From contig JAADGF010000041.1 in the NCBI GenBank assembly GCA_013152545.1, positions 1 through 33,062 of the forward strand: 33,062 nt of DNA, given 5' to 3'. The stretch is from Gammaproteobacteria bacterium. Its GTDB lineage: Bacteria; Pseudomonadota; Gammaproteobacteria; SZUA-152. Position numbers and translations under genes: made by a program. Position 1 is the stretch's first letter. The number at the start of each line of letters is the position of its first letter. This document shows positions 1 through 8,957 of this stretch, in pieces. The notes beneath the pieces are model-generated. The model was not told where the DNA came from, did no database searches, and saw only the letters and a list, made by a program, of their open reading frames with translations.

Positions 1-408
1 TTCGCAAATGCTGAAGCAACATTAGAAGAAGTTAAACGGCTCGCCCCCAATCTTACAGTTGCACGCCATGCGTTAGGGACAGTTTATCAGGAAGTAGGAA
101 AATATGATCTTGCCGCTGGTGAGTTTGAGGAAGCAGTTCGTCAAGAACCGGAAAATATCGAATTATTGATTCGGGCTGGTGTTTCGTTTTTTCATGCTTA
201 TAAAGGTGTTCGCGCTGAAGAATACTTTCTTCGTGCAATAAAATGCGATCCTACCTGTATTGATGCCGTGTTGAATCTTAGTGACTTTTATTTGTCTTGC
301 GGGCGTGATGAAGCGGCAACTTTAGTGCTGCAGCAAGCGACAGTGCACTCACCTAACGAGTATCGACTAACATCTGCTCTTATGCAACTCACTGACAAGG
401 CATCCTAG
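1..408 (+). CDS. TPR-repeat protein, 3' end only
   Basis: The frame is open from base 1 and ends at TAG 406-408, so only the last 135 codons are present. The visible protein is helical, with tetratricopeptide-like pairs, for example GKYDLAAGEFEEA and a later segment ending in ALMQLTD. The spacing of Gly, Tyr, Ala and Pro residues (as in EEAVRQEPEN and RAIKCDPTC) fits TPR units of about 34 residues. TPR domains are protein-interaction scaffolds, and nothing here shows the partner. No gene follows for about 880 bases, so it appears to end its transcription unit. The N-terminus and any catalytic or signal region lie outside the window, so no specific function can be given. Confidence 0.75.
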   Translation, partial: FANAEATLEEVKRLAPNLTVARHALGTVYQEVGKYDLAAGEFEEAVRQEPENIELLIRAGVSFFHAYKGVRAEEYFLRAIKCDPTCIDAVLNLSDFYLSCGRDEAATLVLQQATVHSPNEYRLTSALMQLTDKAS

Positions 409-1289
409 TTTCTTTGGTGTCGATAAAACATTGTCGTACTATTTAAACTTCAAAAGTAAAAATTTCTAAGGAACGTGTCCGTAGTAAGATCCCTAAGCAG
501 TACGGGGGCTTTACGGTATGCTAGTAACGTTTATTGACTGGATTTAATGCAATGTTTTAAAAGTAATGGTTATCCGTTAAATGGCTTAATAAATTAAACC
601 CAGTAGCGCAACTGTTGTATTGCTGTGATGAGATAAGGCTTGTATCGCTTCCGTTGTTTTCGTTGCCAGTATGTCGGTATTTTTTCCTCATCAAGCATTT
701 ACATTGCATTAAATATAGTCAGCCATATTTTATTAAGAATGTGCATGTTCCTTGGTCCATGCCCAACAAGGGGATTTGGTAATAAATGACAAGAATGTTA
801 AATTTTAATGCATAACGTGAATTTCGGTGGAAAGCTAATTTAAAATGGCTGGATTACCTGTATAATGTTGCTTCTCCTCACTGTTTCCTGGTAGGAGAAC
901 AAATTGTATTTAATGAAAATTGCAGTTAGCTTGTTAACATCATCCGATGGTGAAATTTCTGTTTTGTTAGAAAAGTGGATCGTTCGCGATTTACTGTGTT
1001 CACAATTTACCGTCGCTTTGATCAATGTTTGGCCTTGATTCAGACAATTTTTAACCCTCAAAACGTAATAAAGTAAATTGCGGTTTAATTGTTAATCGCT
1101 GGTGTGAAATGTTCAGATAAAAGAGTAGTAATGGCGTCTGGGGTATCGGGCAGAAACAAATTAGAAACATTATTATTTTGTGAAGTGGCAGGATTGTTAG
1201 ACGATTGCGTATTTCGGTTTGTTCGTTTCAAACGCTATGGGTATAGCTATGGGTATATAAGTACGATTATCGGCAAAGGATAATATATA
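409..1289. other. long AT-rich intergenic region
   Basis: About 880 bases separate the TPR gene from the secreted-protein gene. Short open frames exist on both strands, but none has a convincing ribosome binding site or a recognisable product, so I do not call them genes. A 12-base tandem duplication lies near its right end. I see no RNA gene. The region probably carries the promoter of the secreted-protein gene, but I could not pick one with confidence. Confidence 0.5.
1234..1257. repeat. 12-bp perfect tandem duplication
   Basis: The unit GCTATGGGTATA occurs twice, back to back (1234-1245 and 1246-1257). It lies 32 bases upstream of the start codon of the secreted protein, within the likely 5' untranslated region. 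It may be a simple slippage duplication. Confidence 0.8.
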
Positions 1290-2720
1290 ATGAATGGAAG
1301 AAATAACCTGTTAAAATTTTTATTACTATTATCGAGTTTGTTTTATTCGGTACTGGGCGGTATCTCTGTGGTCTTTGCGCAGACCTGTCCTACTCCCCCT
1401 ACGCCAGACAGTAACTGGATCGAAACATGGAGTGATCAGTTTAATCAAACCACGTATACAATAACTGCACCCTGTAAAGTTTTTATTGGTGTCCCTTTTA
1501 ATATTACTGCGACGGTAACCGATACGACTTATCCGCTTACTTCTGTCGCTGTCATGTGGTCGTTGGAGGATAATGGGGTAGTGATTGCCGGTGGTGGGTT
1601 CAATTGGCTTGACGTGGATGCGGCCGGTCAATGGCAGTTGACGCTTACGCCAACGTATACTGGCGAACCCATTGATCATCTGCTCAATTTTAAATTTATG
1701 GATCTAGGCAAAGGTGGTGGTGCTCATTGGTGGAGAGATTCGATTATCGGGAATATCACTGTTGATCCATTTCCACCATCAGTAAATACTTTGCCAGTGG
1801 TAAGCACGCCACCGGTATTATTGGCCGATATCCAAACTATGCGTAATGAGGAAGGAGCTGTTCCGTGGGTGCCAAGCACGCCGTGGTTAACGACAGCAGT
1901 GCGTAATGTCACTGTCTCGGGTGCGGAATTGGCGTTGGAGCGTTCTGAGGTAACTGGAGCGCTTGTTAATGTTCCTGAAACACTTGGGTATGTGGCGATA
2001 GATTCAGATAAAATTGGCAGTTTCAAGGACAGTCTGGGTAATACCATTCGTTATGAGACGCGAACAACAGATAATTTTATCAAAGGCTGGCATAATGGAT
2101 GTGCCCTCGTAAGTCTAGCCGGAAGTTATAACACTGCTCCCTTAGTGCTCGCAAATAAAATCAGTCATAATGATACCAGTGGCGGTTGGTTGCGACGTTG
2201 TTCGCTGAGTGAAAGTAGTGTTGGGTTGGTGGTTGATGAAGACCGATTTCGTGATCGTGAACGTCGACACCGGGTTGAAAGTGCTGGGTTGGTGTTGTTT
2301 TCTCAGGCATTTAAGGCAATATTTAGCGATGCAGTGGGAACCTGGCGCATGGAAGCTGGTAAGGTAATGCTGCCTGATACTGGTATAACACCAGGTTTTA
2401 CCGCAGTGAGTTTCAAGCAGGTATATAATGTACCACCAGTAGTGACGGTATTGGCAACCTCAGCTGGTAAGGAACCAAGTGCGTTGCGGATTCGTAATGT
2501 GACAACGACGGGGTTTGAGATAGTTCAGGTGGAACACCTGAAAGAGGATGGTGCCCACGCAGGGATGACGATTGATTATCTCGCCGTGGCGCCAGGAATA
2601 CATTTCCTCCCGGATGGAACTCGCCTTATTGTTAACACCCTTGAGACAAACGCTGTGCAGCACGGTGTTGGCCCCACGGACCCGATGCGCTGGGAAAGTT
2701 TATCCTTTGATCAACCTTGA
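1290..2720 (+). CDS. secreted protein with lectin-like (H-type-like) modules
   Basis: A 476-residue protein. Residues 1-30 form a signal peptide: a hydrophobic stretch ending in SVVFA, followed by QTC. The mature N-terminal part (about 31-160) looks like a beta-sandwich. The C-terminal half holds at least two related modules. One, around residues 270-345, includes SYNTAPLVLANK and ends GLVLF. The other, around 380-450, includes VYNVPPVVTVLA, ALRIRNVTTTGFEIVQVE and IDYLAVAPG. The pattern of a hydrophobic strand, an R-I-x-N-V-T-x-x-G-F strand and a closing H...E/D-Y-L-A strand resembles H-type-lectin-like modules common in large secreted proteins of marine gammaproteobacteria. It is therefore probably a periplasmic or secreted carbohydrate-binding protein. 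The ATG at 1290 is preceded by AAAGGA at suitable spacing. The module assignment is from memory of the family and is moderate. Confidence 0.65.
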   Translation: MNGRNNLLKFLLLLSSLFYSVLGGISVVFAQTCPTPPTPDSNWIETWSDQFNQTTYTITAPCKVFIGVPFNITATVTDTTYPLTSVAVMWSLEDNGVVIAGGGFNWLDVDAAGQWQLTLTPTYTGEPIDHLLNFKFMDLGKGGGAHWWRDSIIGNITVDPFPPSVNTLPVVSTPPVLLADIQTMRNEEGAVPWVPSTPWLTTAVRNVTVSGAELALERSEVTGALVNVPETLGYVAIDSDKIGSFKDSLGNTIRYETRTTDNFIKGWHNGCALVSLAGSYNTAPLVLANKISHNDTSGGWLRRCSLSESSVGLVVDEDRFRDRERRHRVESAGLVLFSQAFKAIFSDAVGTWRMEAGKVMLPDTGITPGFTAVSFKQVYNVPPVVTVLATSAGKEPSALRIRNVTTTGFEIVQVEHLKEDGAHAGMTIDYLAVAPGIHFLPDGTRLIVNTLETNAVQHGVGPTDPMRWESLSFDQP

Positions 2721-2858
2721 AAAAGGAAAAAAATCGTAAGGAATCGTCGCTCTATTTCGCGTTTTTGTGATTGACGCTAGGCGCCTGTCCGAGAATAGCC
2801 GCCGTTGCGAGGGAACGCTATGTTGAGTCTATTTTTTCGATTGCATCAGGCACTTACT

Positions 2859-2897
2859 TTTGGTGTTCGTTTTAATTGAATCAAAACGAACACCAAA
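2859..2897. terminator. perfect 15-bp hairpin between convergent genes
   Basis: TTTGGTGTTCGTTTT (2859-2873) and its exact reverse complement (2883-2897) flank a 9-base loop. It lies between the stop of the secreted-protein gene and the stop of leuA, which converge, so a bidirectional terminator is the simplest reading. The stem is AT-rich and there is no long T tract on either side, so a protein-binding or mobile palindrome is also possible. Confidence 0.45.
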
Positions 2898-2941
2898 TTA
2901 GGGGCATTATTATGTGCACAGTCCTTAAAGTGATTGGTTTT

Positions 2942-4627
2942 TTAGCCGGTAAGGCGTGTTTGCTTGATTGATGTGCTAGCTGATATCGCTTTGCCAACAG
3001 CTGTTAACACCGCTTGTAAGGTGGCGGAGGCGGTGTCCTCGGTAAAAGCAACGGCATGGCCAATTTTGTCGCCCACGCGCACGCGAATGCACGCCATGGC
3101 ATCGGCATCGGTGCCGCAGGATAGTGCATGCTCATTGAATGCTTCTACTTCCACCGAGATTCCCCGTTGTTGTGCAAGTGCTGTAACCAATGCCTCGATG
3201 ACACCATGGCCGGAACCGTGTAAACGTGTTACCGAGTTTGGTGTGCCAATGTTAACATCGGCATGTACAATATCTTCCATACGTTTGAGTGTGTAGCTTT
3301 GTATTTGCCATTCACTAACAGGTGAGGCGTAGTGTTCGCAGAACAGTGCCCAGATTTTATCCGGTGTTACTTCATTGCGGGTTTGTTCTGACCAGGTTTG
3401 CACAATTGCGCTGAAGTCCTGTTGTAACCAGCGCGGAATACTGATGCCATAATCACGTTCAAGCACATGGGTCACGCCCGCTTTTCCCGATTGACTATTG
3501 ATTCGCACGACCTCCTCGTAGCGTCGACCGAGATCCCTTGGGTCAATGGGGAGGTAAGGCACTTCCCAGGGTTCACCTTCTTTGTAATAATTCATCCCCT
3601 TTCGGATAGCGTCTTGGTGGCTGCCGGAAAATGCTGTGTAGACTAATTCACCCGCATAAGGGTGGCGAGGGTGCAGTGCGATATCGGTACATGCTTGACT
3701 ACACTTTACGATTTCTGACATCTGGGAAAAATCAAGGGCTGGATCAATCCCTTGCGAATATAAGTTCATTGCCATAGTAATAATGTCGACATTGCCCGTG
3801 CGTTCACCATTGCCTAAAAGTGTGCCTTCCACCCGGTCTGCCCCGGCCATTAAAGCAAGTTCTGCGGCTGCGACGGCACAGCCGCGGTCATTATGGGTAT
3901 GTACACTTATTATGATGCTGTCGCGTTGTTTTACCTGGTCACAAAAGCACTCCACTTGGTCGGCAAAAATATTGGGAGTAGCCATTTCAACCGTAGAAGG
4001 CAAATTAATGATTACGGCTTGCCCTGTTTGTGGTTGCCATACATTGATGACGGCATCGCAGATATCCACCGCGAAGTCGAGCTCGGTACCGGTAAAACTT
4101 TCCGGCGAATACTGAAATATCCAGTCAGTTTCCGTTTGTGTGATAGCACAGGCTTTTACCGTTTCCGCGCCTCTCACCGCAATTGATTTAATACCGTCTC
4201 GGTTAAGTTTAAACACTTGCTCTCGTTGCACACGCGAGGTGGAATTATATAAATGGACAATGGCACGGCGCGCTCCCCGCAAAGCATCAAAGGTTTGGTG
4301 AATCAGCGCAGGTCTGGCCTGGGTGAGGACCTGGATGGTTACGTCGTCAGGAATGCGGTTTTCTTCGATTATCTTACGTACAAATTCAAAGTCCGGTTTA
4401 GATGCAGCGGGAAAGCCCACTTCAATTTCTTTAAATCCAAGTTGCAGTAACAACTCAAACATTCGCATTTTTTGCGCAACACCCATGGGTTTGGCCAGTG
4501 CTTGGTTGCCATCCCGTAAATCGACACTACACCATTGCGGTGCTTGAGTGATTATCTGGTCAGGCCAGCGGCGGTTGTTATTGCCCACGGGGGGAAAGGG
4601 GCGGTATTTGCGATGGTCATACCTCAT
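2942..4627 (-). CDS. leuA: 2-isopropylmalate synthase (long form)
   Basis: This 561-residue enzyme condenses acetyl-CoA with 2-oxoisovalerate, the first committed step of leucine synthesis in the cytosol. The N-terminal TIM barrel shows the metal- and substrate-binding motif SVDLRDGNQAL and the HTHND metal-binding histidines, followed by GTLLGNGERTGNVD. The C-terminal part has the LeuA dimer/allosteric domain with GSGHGVIEALV and ACIRVRVG, which normally gives leucine feedback inhibition. The start MRYDHRKYRPFP and the length match the class found in Pseudomonas and actinobacteria rather than the shorter E. coli form. AGGAG lies nine bases upstream of the ATG. It is divergent from an Lrp/AsnC gene, which may regulate it. 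I saw no clear leader peptide or attenuator in the 170-base gap. Confidence 0.95.
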   Translation of the reverse strand: MRYDHRKYRPFPPVGNNNRRWPDQIITQAPQWCSVDLRDGNQALAKPMGVAQKMRMFELLLQLGFKEIEVGFPAASKPDFEFVRKIIEENRIPDDVTIQVLTQARPALIHQTFDALRGARRAIVHLYNSTSRVQREQVFKLNRDGIKSIAVRGAETVKACAITQTETDWIFQYSPESFTGTELDFAVDICDAVINVWQPQTGQAVIINLPSTVEMATPNIFADQVECFCDQVKQRDSIIISVHTHNDRGCAVAAAELALMAGADRVEGTLLGNGERTGNVDIITMAMNLYSQGIDPALDFSQMSEIVKCSQACTDIALHPRHPYAGELVYTAFSGSHQDAIRKGMNYYKEGEPWEVPYLPIDPRDLGRRYEEVVRINSQSGKAGVTHVLERDYGISIPRWLQQDFSAIVQTWSEQTRNEVTPDKIWALFCEHYASPVSEWQIQSYTLKRMEDIVHADVNIGTPNSVTRLHGSGHGVIEALVTALAQQRGISVEVEAFNEHALSCGTDADAMACIRVRVGDKIGHAVAFTEDTASATLQAVLTAVGKAISASTSIKQTRLTG

Positions 4628-4756
4628 TATATCTGGCTCCTATGACTGCTGATAATACTGATAATAATTTCTAACGTTTGATTCCGATCGCAAGTTTAAG
4701 TCAGAGTGGGTAGAATTATCTTGTTATTTTGTTAATGAAATGGCTTTAATATAGTG

Positions 4757-4762
4757 TATAAT
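4757..4762 (+). promoter_or_regulatory. putative -10 box for the Lrp/AsnC gene
   Basis: TATAAT, directly preceded by TG, lies about 50 bases upstream of the preferred start codon at 4813. No good -35 element sits at 16-18 bases. The whole divergent leuA/regulator gap is AT-rich, as expected for an Lrp-type binding region. Weak call. Confidence 0.35.
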
Positions 4763-4812
4763 TGCTAAAAATTATCATTTATTAGTGAAATATTTCAATG
4801 GATGAGGCTATT

Positions 4813-5295
4813 ATGTCTGAGGCATCAAAATTCGATAAATTTGATCGTCGTATTCTTGAAGCGCTGCAACGGGATGGGGGGCTTAGTAATCAAGCGCTGG
4901 CTGAACGTATCGGGCTCTCGTCTTCACCGTGCTTGCGACGAGTGAAACAATTGGAGGATAGTGGTGTTATTGAGCGGCGGGTAACGCTCCTTAACCGCCG
5001 TAAACTCGGCTTTACTCTGACAGCATTCATTCAAATTAGTATGGACCGGCACACACCGGAACGTTTTGATGTCTTTGAGTCAGAAATACAGTGCTGCCCG
5101 GAAGTACAGGCGTGTTACCTTATCACCGGCCAGGATGCCGATTATCTGTTGAAGATAGTGGTGCCGGATATGGACCATTATCAGACGTTTTTATTAAACA
5201 AAATTACTCGGATCAAAGGGGTGAGCGGTGTGCATTCCAGCTTTGTCATGCGTCGTGTTGTTGAAAGCACCGCTTTACCGTTGGGATATTTGTAG
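4813..5295 (+). CDS. Lrp/AsnC-family transcriptional regulator
   Basis: A protein of about 160 residues with an N-terminal winged helix-turn-helix (LSNQALAERIGLSSSPCLRRV) and a C-terminal RAM/effector domain (VQACYLITGQDADYLLKIVV). Family members sense amino acids, assemble as octamers and often control adjacent genes. Placement divergent from leuA suggests control of leuA or autoregulation, which is inference. The frame is also open from an ATG at 4798, but GAGG at 4804-4807 is placed correctly for the ATG at 4813, so I prefer the later start (MSEASKFDKFDRRIL). The sequence SSSPCLRRVKQLEDSGVI is typical of members close to Lrp itself, but I would not assign the global Lrp role. Confidence 0.9.
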   Translation: MSEASKFDKFDRRILEALQRDGGLSNQALAERIGLSSSPCLRRVKQLEDSGVIERRVTLLNRRKLGFTLTAFIQISMDRHTPERFDVFESEIQCCPEVQACYLITGQDADYLLKIVVPDMDHYQTFLLNKITRIKGVSGVHSSFVMRRVVESTALPLGYL

Positions 5296-5333
5296 TGTGC
5301 TCCTAGTAGCTCATCCTTTAAATTCTCTCCCTA

Positions 5334-5534
5334 TGCTTGTAACTTCCCTTTCAATTCGGTAGTTTTAGGCATATAAATAAACCGAATATGGTGAGTCGAG
5401 TGCGTCAGAAACTGTTGACGTGTTTCCATATTTTTCAATACACCGCTTCGTCCTTTGGCGCCCAAATCGATATCAATAAAATCACATAGTAAGGTCACAA
5501 GCAATACTAAATTTTCGGATTTATGAGTGTTCAA
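5334..5534 (-). pseudogene. IS630-family transposase fragment
   Basis: On the minus strand the 67-residue frame contains DLGAKGRSGVLKNMETRQQF followed by THHIRFIYMPK. This matches the C-terminal part of IS630/Tc1-mariner-type DDE transposases, where the family has a segment like LGxKGxSGxLKSMxTRxxFL, then HxIRFxYTPKH leading into SWLNQIE. Here the homology stops after MPK and runs into unrelated residues and a stop, so the catalytic Glu region is missing. The upstream part of the transposase is also absent. It is a dead fragment. It directly abuts a decayed IS3 fragment on the other strand. Confidence 0.7.
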
Positions 5535-5540
5535 TTGGTC

Positions 5541-5775
5541 AACGACAAATACTCATTCTGCTTTCGGGTCGCTATCAACTGGTGCTTGAACAGGATTACA
5601 GCCGAACAGAGAGCCAGAAGCCTGGACATCAATGCTAACATGCTGGGGCGCTGGGTAAAGGAACACCAGGCAGATGAAGGTCAGGCGTTTCGCGGAAATG
5701 GCAAGCCTACACTACAGGAAGAGCTGAGGAAATTTGAGGGCACAGGTTAAACGGCTTCAAAGGATGCGGCACTAG
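5541..5775 (+). pseudogene. IS3-family OrfA transposase remnant, multiply frameshifted
   Basis: The strand carries pieces of an IS3-type (IS911/IS2-like) OrfA helix-turn-helix protein in shifting frames. LVLEQDYS is readable around 5579-5602. After a frame change comes ARSLDINANMLGRWVKEHQ, then ADEGQAFRGNGKPT and QEELRK. After another shift comes LRAQVKRLQ. These are the usual consecutive parts of OrfA up to its leucine zipper. At least two indels break the frame and no OrfB is present. The remnant ends against the stop codon of the antiporter gene on the opposite strand. Confidence 0.8.
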
Positions 5776-7475
5776 TCCTTTTCAACCAGTTTGTAGTTAT
5801 CGGAACGAACCCCTTGCATTAACAGGTCAACATTGTCTTGAGGTATGTTGAGTATTTGCAACGCCAGGGCGCCGAGGCGGAGACTGCTCTCGACAGTTTC
5901 AGGGTAGGCGTGGGTGGCGCCAGCCTCCATTAAGCGGCTCACAGCAGCTAAATCGCGGGCACGGGCAATGACCGGGATGGTTGGGAAGCTGTTGCGGATG
6001 TGTGACACGGCGCGTTCCGCAGTCAGTTCATGGTCGATGGTCAGAATAACCAACAGAGCATGTTCTGCATGTGCTGTGGTAAGCAGGTTCAGATCGCCGA
6101 TGTCACCATAGTAGACAGGAAAGCCGTCATCTTGACCTCGTTTAACCAATTTAGGGTCAGTGTCGAAGGCAACAAAGGGTACACCACTGCTGTGTAGTAA
6201 TACTGCTATTGCATGACCGACCCGGCCATAACCACCGATAATTACCTTGCCGGATGGCGTGCTGTGACTGGAGTCCTCGAAATGTTCGCCCGGTTCTTCA
6301 TCATGTTGGGGCATGTTACGGGTCAACCAGTTGGCCAGATGCACCATGACCGGGGTGAGCAGCATGCTCACTGAAATGATACCAATCGCATGAATAAAAG
6401 TTGAATTATCAATTACCTGCAAGGCCAAAGCCGAGCCAAATAAAACGAAACCAAATTCCCCGCCTTGGGCGAGCAGTAGCGAGACTTTGGTTGCGATGTT
6501 GCGCGAATAACCGAAGGCTCGGATCAGCGCAAAAAGAATAATCACTTTCAAGAAAATAATCACCGCAGTGTGTTGTGCAAACAGTGTTATTTCAACAGCG
6601 AGAGAACGAAAGTCGATCGACATGCCCACCGCTACAAAAAAAAGCCCCATTAAAATGCCTTTAAAGGGTTCTATGGATGCTTGAATTTGATGGCGATAGC
6701 GGCAGCCGGATAGAGAAACCCCCATAATAAAGGTGCCCAGTGCCATGGAGGCGCCAGCCAAGTGCATGGCCCAAGCAGCAAAGATTACCGCCAGGATCAC
6801 TACCAGCAGAAAACCTTCTTTGTTTCGTTGGCGGGCAAGCAGGTGCAAGGCAAATGGGATTACATAGCGGCCAACAGTGATTAACAGCGCAAGCGCACCA
6901 ATAATCGTAATGACTTGTTCCCAGCGGGGGACAGTGTCCGGCATAGTGCTTGCGACTGACATTAGCGGTACAATCGCGAGCAAGGGTACAATGGCCATAT
7001 CCTGCATTAATAAAACCGAAAAGGCTGTTGTGCCATGTTTGCTGGCAATTTCACCTCGTTCCTGTAAAAGTTGCAGAACAAAGGCGGTTGAGGACAGCGC
7101 AAAGGTCAGGCCGATTAACAGTGCAACTTCCCAGCGTTGTTGATAGGCCATAAAATAAATACCGATGGCCAGGCCTGATAAAAGGATCTGCAAGGAGCCA
7201 AGACCAAACACATTGCGGCGCATGGCCCACAAACGGCTGGGTTTCATCTCGATACCGATCAAAAACAACAATAATACTACCCCTAATTCCGTAACGTGTC
7301 GCACGTCCTCAACGTGTTCGGTGGCGATTGGGCCGGGCGAATAGGGTCCAACAATAATTCCGGCGACTAATAACCCCAACACCGAACCGAGGTGCAAATA
7401 TTTGAATATTGTCACTGCAATCGAAGTGGCAATTAGAATGAGTAAGGCAGATGTGATGAAGGAGTCAAGATACAT
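5772..7475 (-). CDS. CPA2 monovalent cation:proton antiporter, KefB/KefC type
   Basis: A 567-residue inner-membrane protein. The N-terminal 380 or so residues form a Na+/H+ exchanger domain with about 11-12 hydrophobic helices. This contains LGLLVAGIIVGPY and IEPFKGILMGLFFVAVGMSID, the latter very close to the KefB/KefC signature. The cytosolic C-terminal part is a TrkA-N/RCK Rossmann domain starting VIIGGYGRVGHAIA. Kef proteins release K+ and acidify the cytosol during electrophile stress, gated by glutathione adducts. It is somewhat shorter than E. coli KefB or KefC, and its stop codon touches the IS3 remnant, so the C-terminal tail may have been trimmed by the insertion. The start is ATG with MYLDSFITSALLIL. 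No KefF/KefG ancillary gene is adjacent. Confidence 0.88.
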   Translation of the reverse strand: MYLDSFITSALLILIATSIAVTIFKYLHLGSVLGLLVAGIIVGPYSPGPIATEHVEDVRHVTELGVVLLLFLIGIEMKPSRLWAMRRNVFGLGSLQILLSGLAIGIYFMAYQQRWEVALLIGLTFALSSTAFVLQLLQERGEIASKHGTTAFSVLLMQDMAIVPLLAIVPLMSVASTMPDTVPRWEQVITIIGALALLITVGRYVIPFALHLLARQRNKEGFLLVVILAVIFAAWAMHLAGASMALGTFIMGVSLSGCRYRHQIQASIEPFKGILMGLFFVAVGMSIDFRSLAVEITLFAQHTAVIIFLKVIILFALIRAFGYSRNIATKVSLLLAQGGEFGFVLFGSALALQVIDNSTFIHAIGIISVSMLLTPVMVHLANWLTRNMPQHDEEPGEHFEDSSHSTPSGKVIIGGYGRVGHAIAVLLHSSGVPFVAFDTDPKLVKRGQDDGFPVYYGDIGDLNLLTTAHAEHALLVILTIDHELTAERAVSHIRNSFPTIPVIARARDLAAVSRLMEAGATHAYPETVESSLRLGALALQILNIPQDNVDLLMQGVRSDNYKLVEKD

Positions 7476-8038
7476 AGTGGCGCAAGTGTAACATGGACAA
7501 GGGCTGTTCTCGAAGGGGCTATTATTGGTCTGTTTAACCTAAATTAATCAGTTGAATCGTAGCGAGAGCGACTAGAGCGCAGTAGATTCAATTGATTAAT
7601 TTAGGTTTAAAGTTAAGGTTGCCCAGCACCGTGGCTAGCATCAAGAGAAGAGTTGCATGTTCTGGTAGGGTTGTTCGAATCCTATCACTTTCTTCTTAAA
7701 TCCAAGCATTATTTGCGATTGCTTCTATAATTCCGATAATTCCGTCGCCAATAAGTAAGAAAAAACCGGTTATTTTTTTATAATGTTTTTTAACCGAATG
7801 AATATAACGGTTGCGACGAATAATTGAGATTATTGATAATGTTCTACTAAAATTAAGCCATTGCGCTATTATTGCATTAGATCAGATAGTGCATTGGGCG
7901 AAAAATGATGTAGCAAAAAAGCTAACCTTAACATGTTATGTAGGGTCTTAACCCGAATATGCTGAGTTTATATTGAAATGATTGGGTTTAAACGTACACA
8001 TTTGACATTAATCCATTTAAATTAAAGGTTGCAACAAT
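7476..8038. other. intergenic region between divergent antiporter and SDR genes
   Basis: This AT-rich gap of about 560 bases contains a large inverted repeat (7536-7607, listed separately) and a TTGACA at 8002-8007 that could be a -35 element for the following gene. I found no matching -10 at 16-18 bases. A T-arm-like string (TTCGAATCC near 7674) lacks a credible cloverleaf. No gene is visible. Confidence 0.5.
7536..7607. repeat. 23-bp inverted repeat with 26-base loop
   Basis: The left arm at 7536-7558 starts AACCTAAATTAATCA and the right arm is at 7585-7607. They are reverse complements with a single mismatch. The loop is richer in G and C than the arms (GCGAGAGCG, GAGCGC). Because the flanking genes diverge, it is not an ordinary terminator. 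It resembles a palindromic or MITE-like element at the left border of the accessory block. Confidence 0.8.
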
Positions 8039-8803
8039 TTGTCAATGTCGCAGTGTGTGCAACAGCGTCGCTGGGTGATTATTACGGGCGGGACCCGGGG
8101 AATAGGCTTTGCTACGGCAAAAGTGTTGGCAGAAAAAGGCTTTGCGTTGGAGCTTTGGTATCGTTCCCGCCAGGTAGGTGCTGAAGTGGCATTGCAAGCA
8201 TTACGTGCATTGGGGGCTACGATTCATCTTCGGCAGGTCGACGTTAGTCAGCGTTCTGCCGTGCAACAAGCCTTGGTTATGTTGGAAGCTGAATCGAAAA
8301 CCATTCAAACCCTGATTAATAATGCGGGCATATTGCAGCAGAAGCCTTTTGCCACTATTTCGGATCAGGATTGGGATCAGATGATGGCCGTTAATTTGAA
8401 AAGTGTGTTTATTTGTGCTCAGGAAATAATGCCTAAAATGTCTTGCAAGGGTGCCAGTATTGTGAATATTGCATCAAGCGGCGGGCAATTGGGTGGCACG
8501 CTAGGGGTGCATTATGCCGCAAGCAAGGCCGCAGTGATTGCGTTGACTAAATCATTGGCGCGTGTTGGTGTTGCGGTAGGTGTTCGGGTAAATTGTGTTG
8601 CACCGGGTTTAATAGAGACAGAAATGACAGCCCAGGAGATTGCATCGGAGGCAGGGCAGGCTAAAATATCGAAACAAATTGTGCTTGCCAGACCAGGTTC
8701 CGTTGACGATGTTGCCGCTGCGGTGGCTTTTCTTGCTTCCGATCAAGCCGCTTATATGACAGGCCAGACTCTCAATGTCAATGGCGGGTTATACATGGCA
8801 TAA
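8039..8803 (+). CDS. short-chain dehydrogenase/reductase, FabG-like
   Basis: A 254-residue Rossmann-fold NAD(P)(H)-dependent oxidoreductase of the classical SDR family. Visible are the cofactor motif TGGTRGIG (about residues 16-23), NNAG, and the catalytic Ser146 and Tyr159-x3-Lys163 (HYAASKAA). PGLIETEM and a C-terminal MTGQTLNVNGG are typical of FabG-like reductases. It opens the biosynthetic block, and the next genes encode a C-methyltransferase-like protein and a TPP enzyme, so it probably reduces a keto intermediate of a special sugar or small precursor rather than a fatty-acyl chain. That is inference from context. The TTG at 8039 has AAAGG about ten bases upstream. The ATG at 8045 is the alternative start, with the same motif farther away. 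Confidence 0.88.
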   Translation: MSMSQCVQQRRWVIITGGTRGIGFATAKVLAEKGFALELWYRSRQVGAEVALQALRALGATIHLRQVDVSQRSAVQQALVMLEAESKTIQTLINNAGILQQKPFATISDQDWDQMMAVNLKSVFICAQEIMPKMSCKGASIVNIASSGGQLGGTLGVHYAASKAAVIALTKSLARVGVAVGVRVNCVAPGLIETEMTAQEIASEAGQAKISKQIVLARPGSVDDVAAAVAFLASDQAAYMTGQTLNVNGGLYMA

Positions 8804-8921
8804 GAACAGACAAGGGCAGAAGTTTTCTGGGTTTTACCTTAACTATTTTTTGATCGGATTATTTCTATTTAAACCATGAAAAATAACATTCTACTGTTTC
8901 TAGCATTTTACTTCTGAGGAT

Positions 8922-8957
8922 ATGCCACTATTACTGTACCACTCGCTGTGCCACTAA
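8922..8957 (+). other. 11-codon upstream mini-ORF overlapping the methyltransferase start
   Basis: ATG 8922 follows TGAGGA and reads MPLLLYHSLCH before TAA. It overlaps the GTG start of the next gene in another frame. Either it is a translational-coupling leader, or it marks a small indel at the 5' end of the methyltransferase gene. Its conservation is unknown. Confidence 0.3.

Noticed and set aside
840-1283. Short open frames on both strands (840-1061 minus, 1089-1283 plus)
   Set aside because: There is no ribosome site, no recognisable family and odd composition. They lie in a long AT-rich gap and look like chance frames.
7663-7690. TTCGAATCC string resembling a tRNA T-arm
   Set aside because: I could pair a few bases of an acceptor stem with AAAGT upstream, but no anticodon or D stem forms, and no CCA end follows. 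It may be a chance match.
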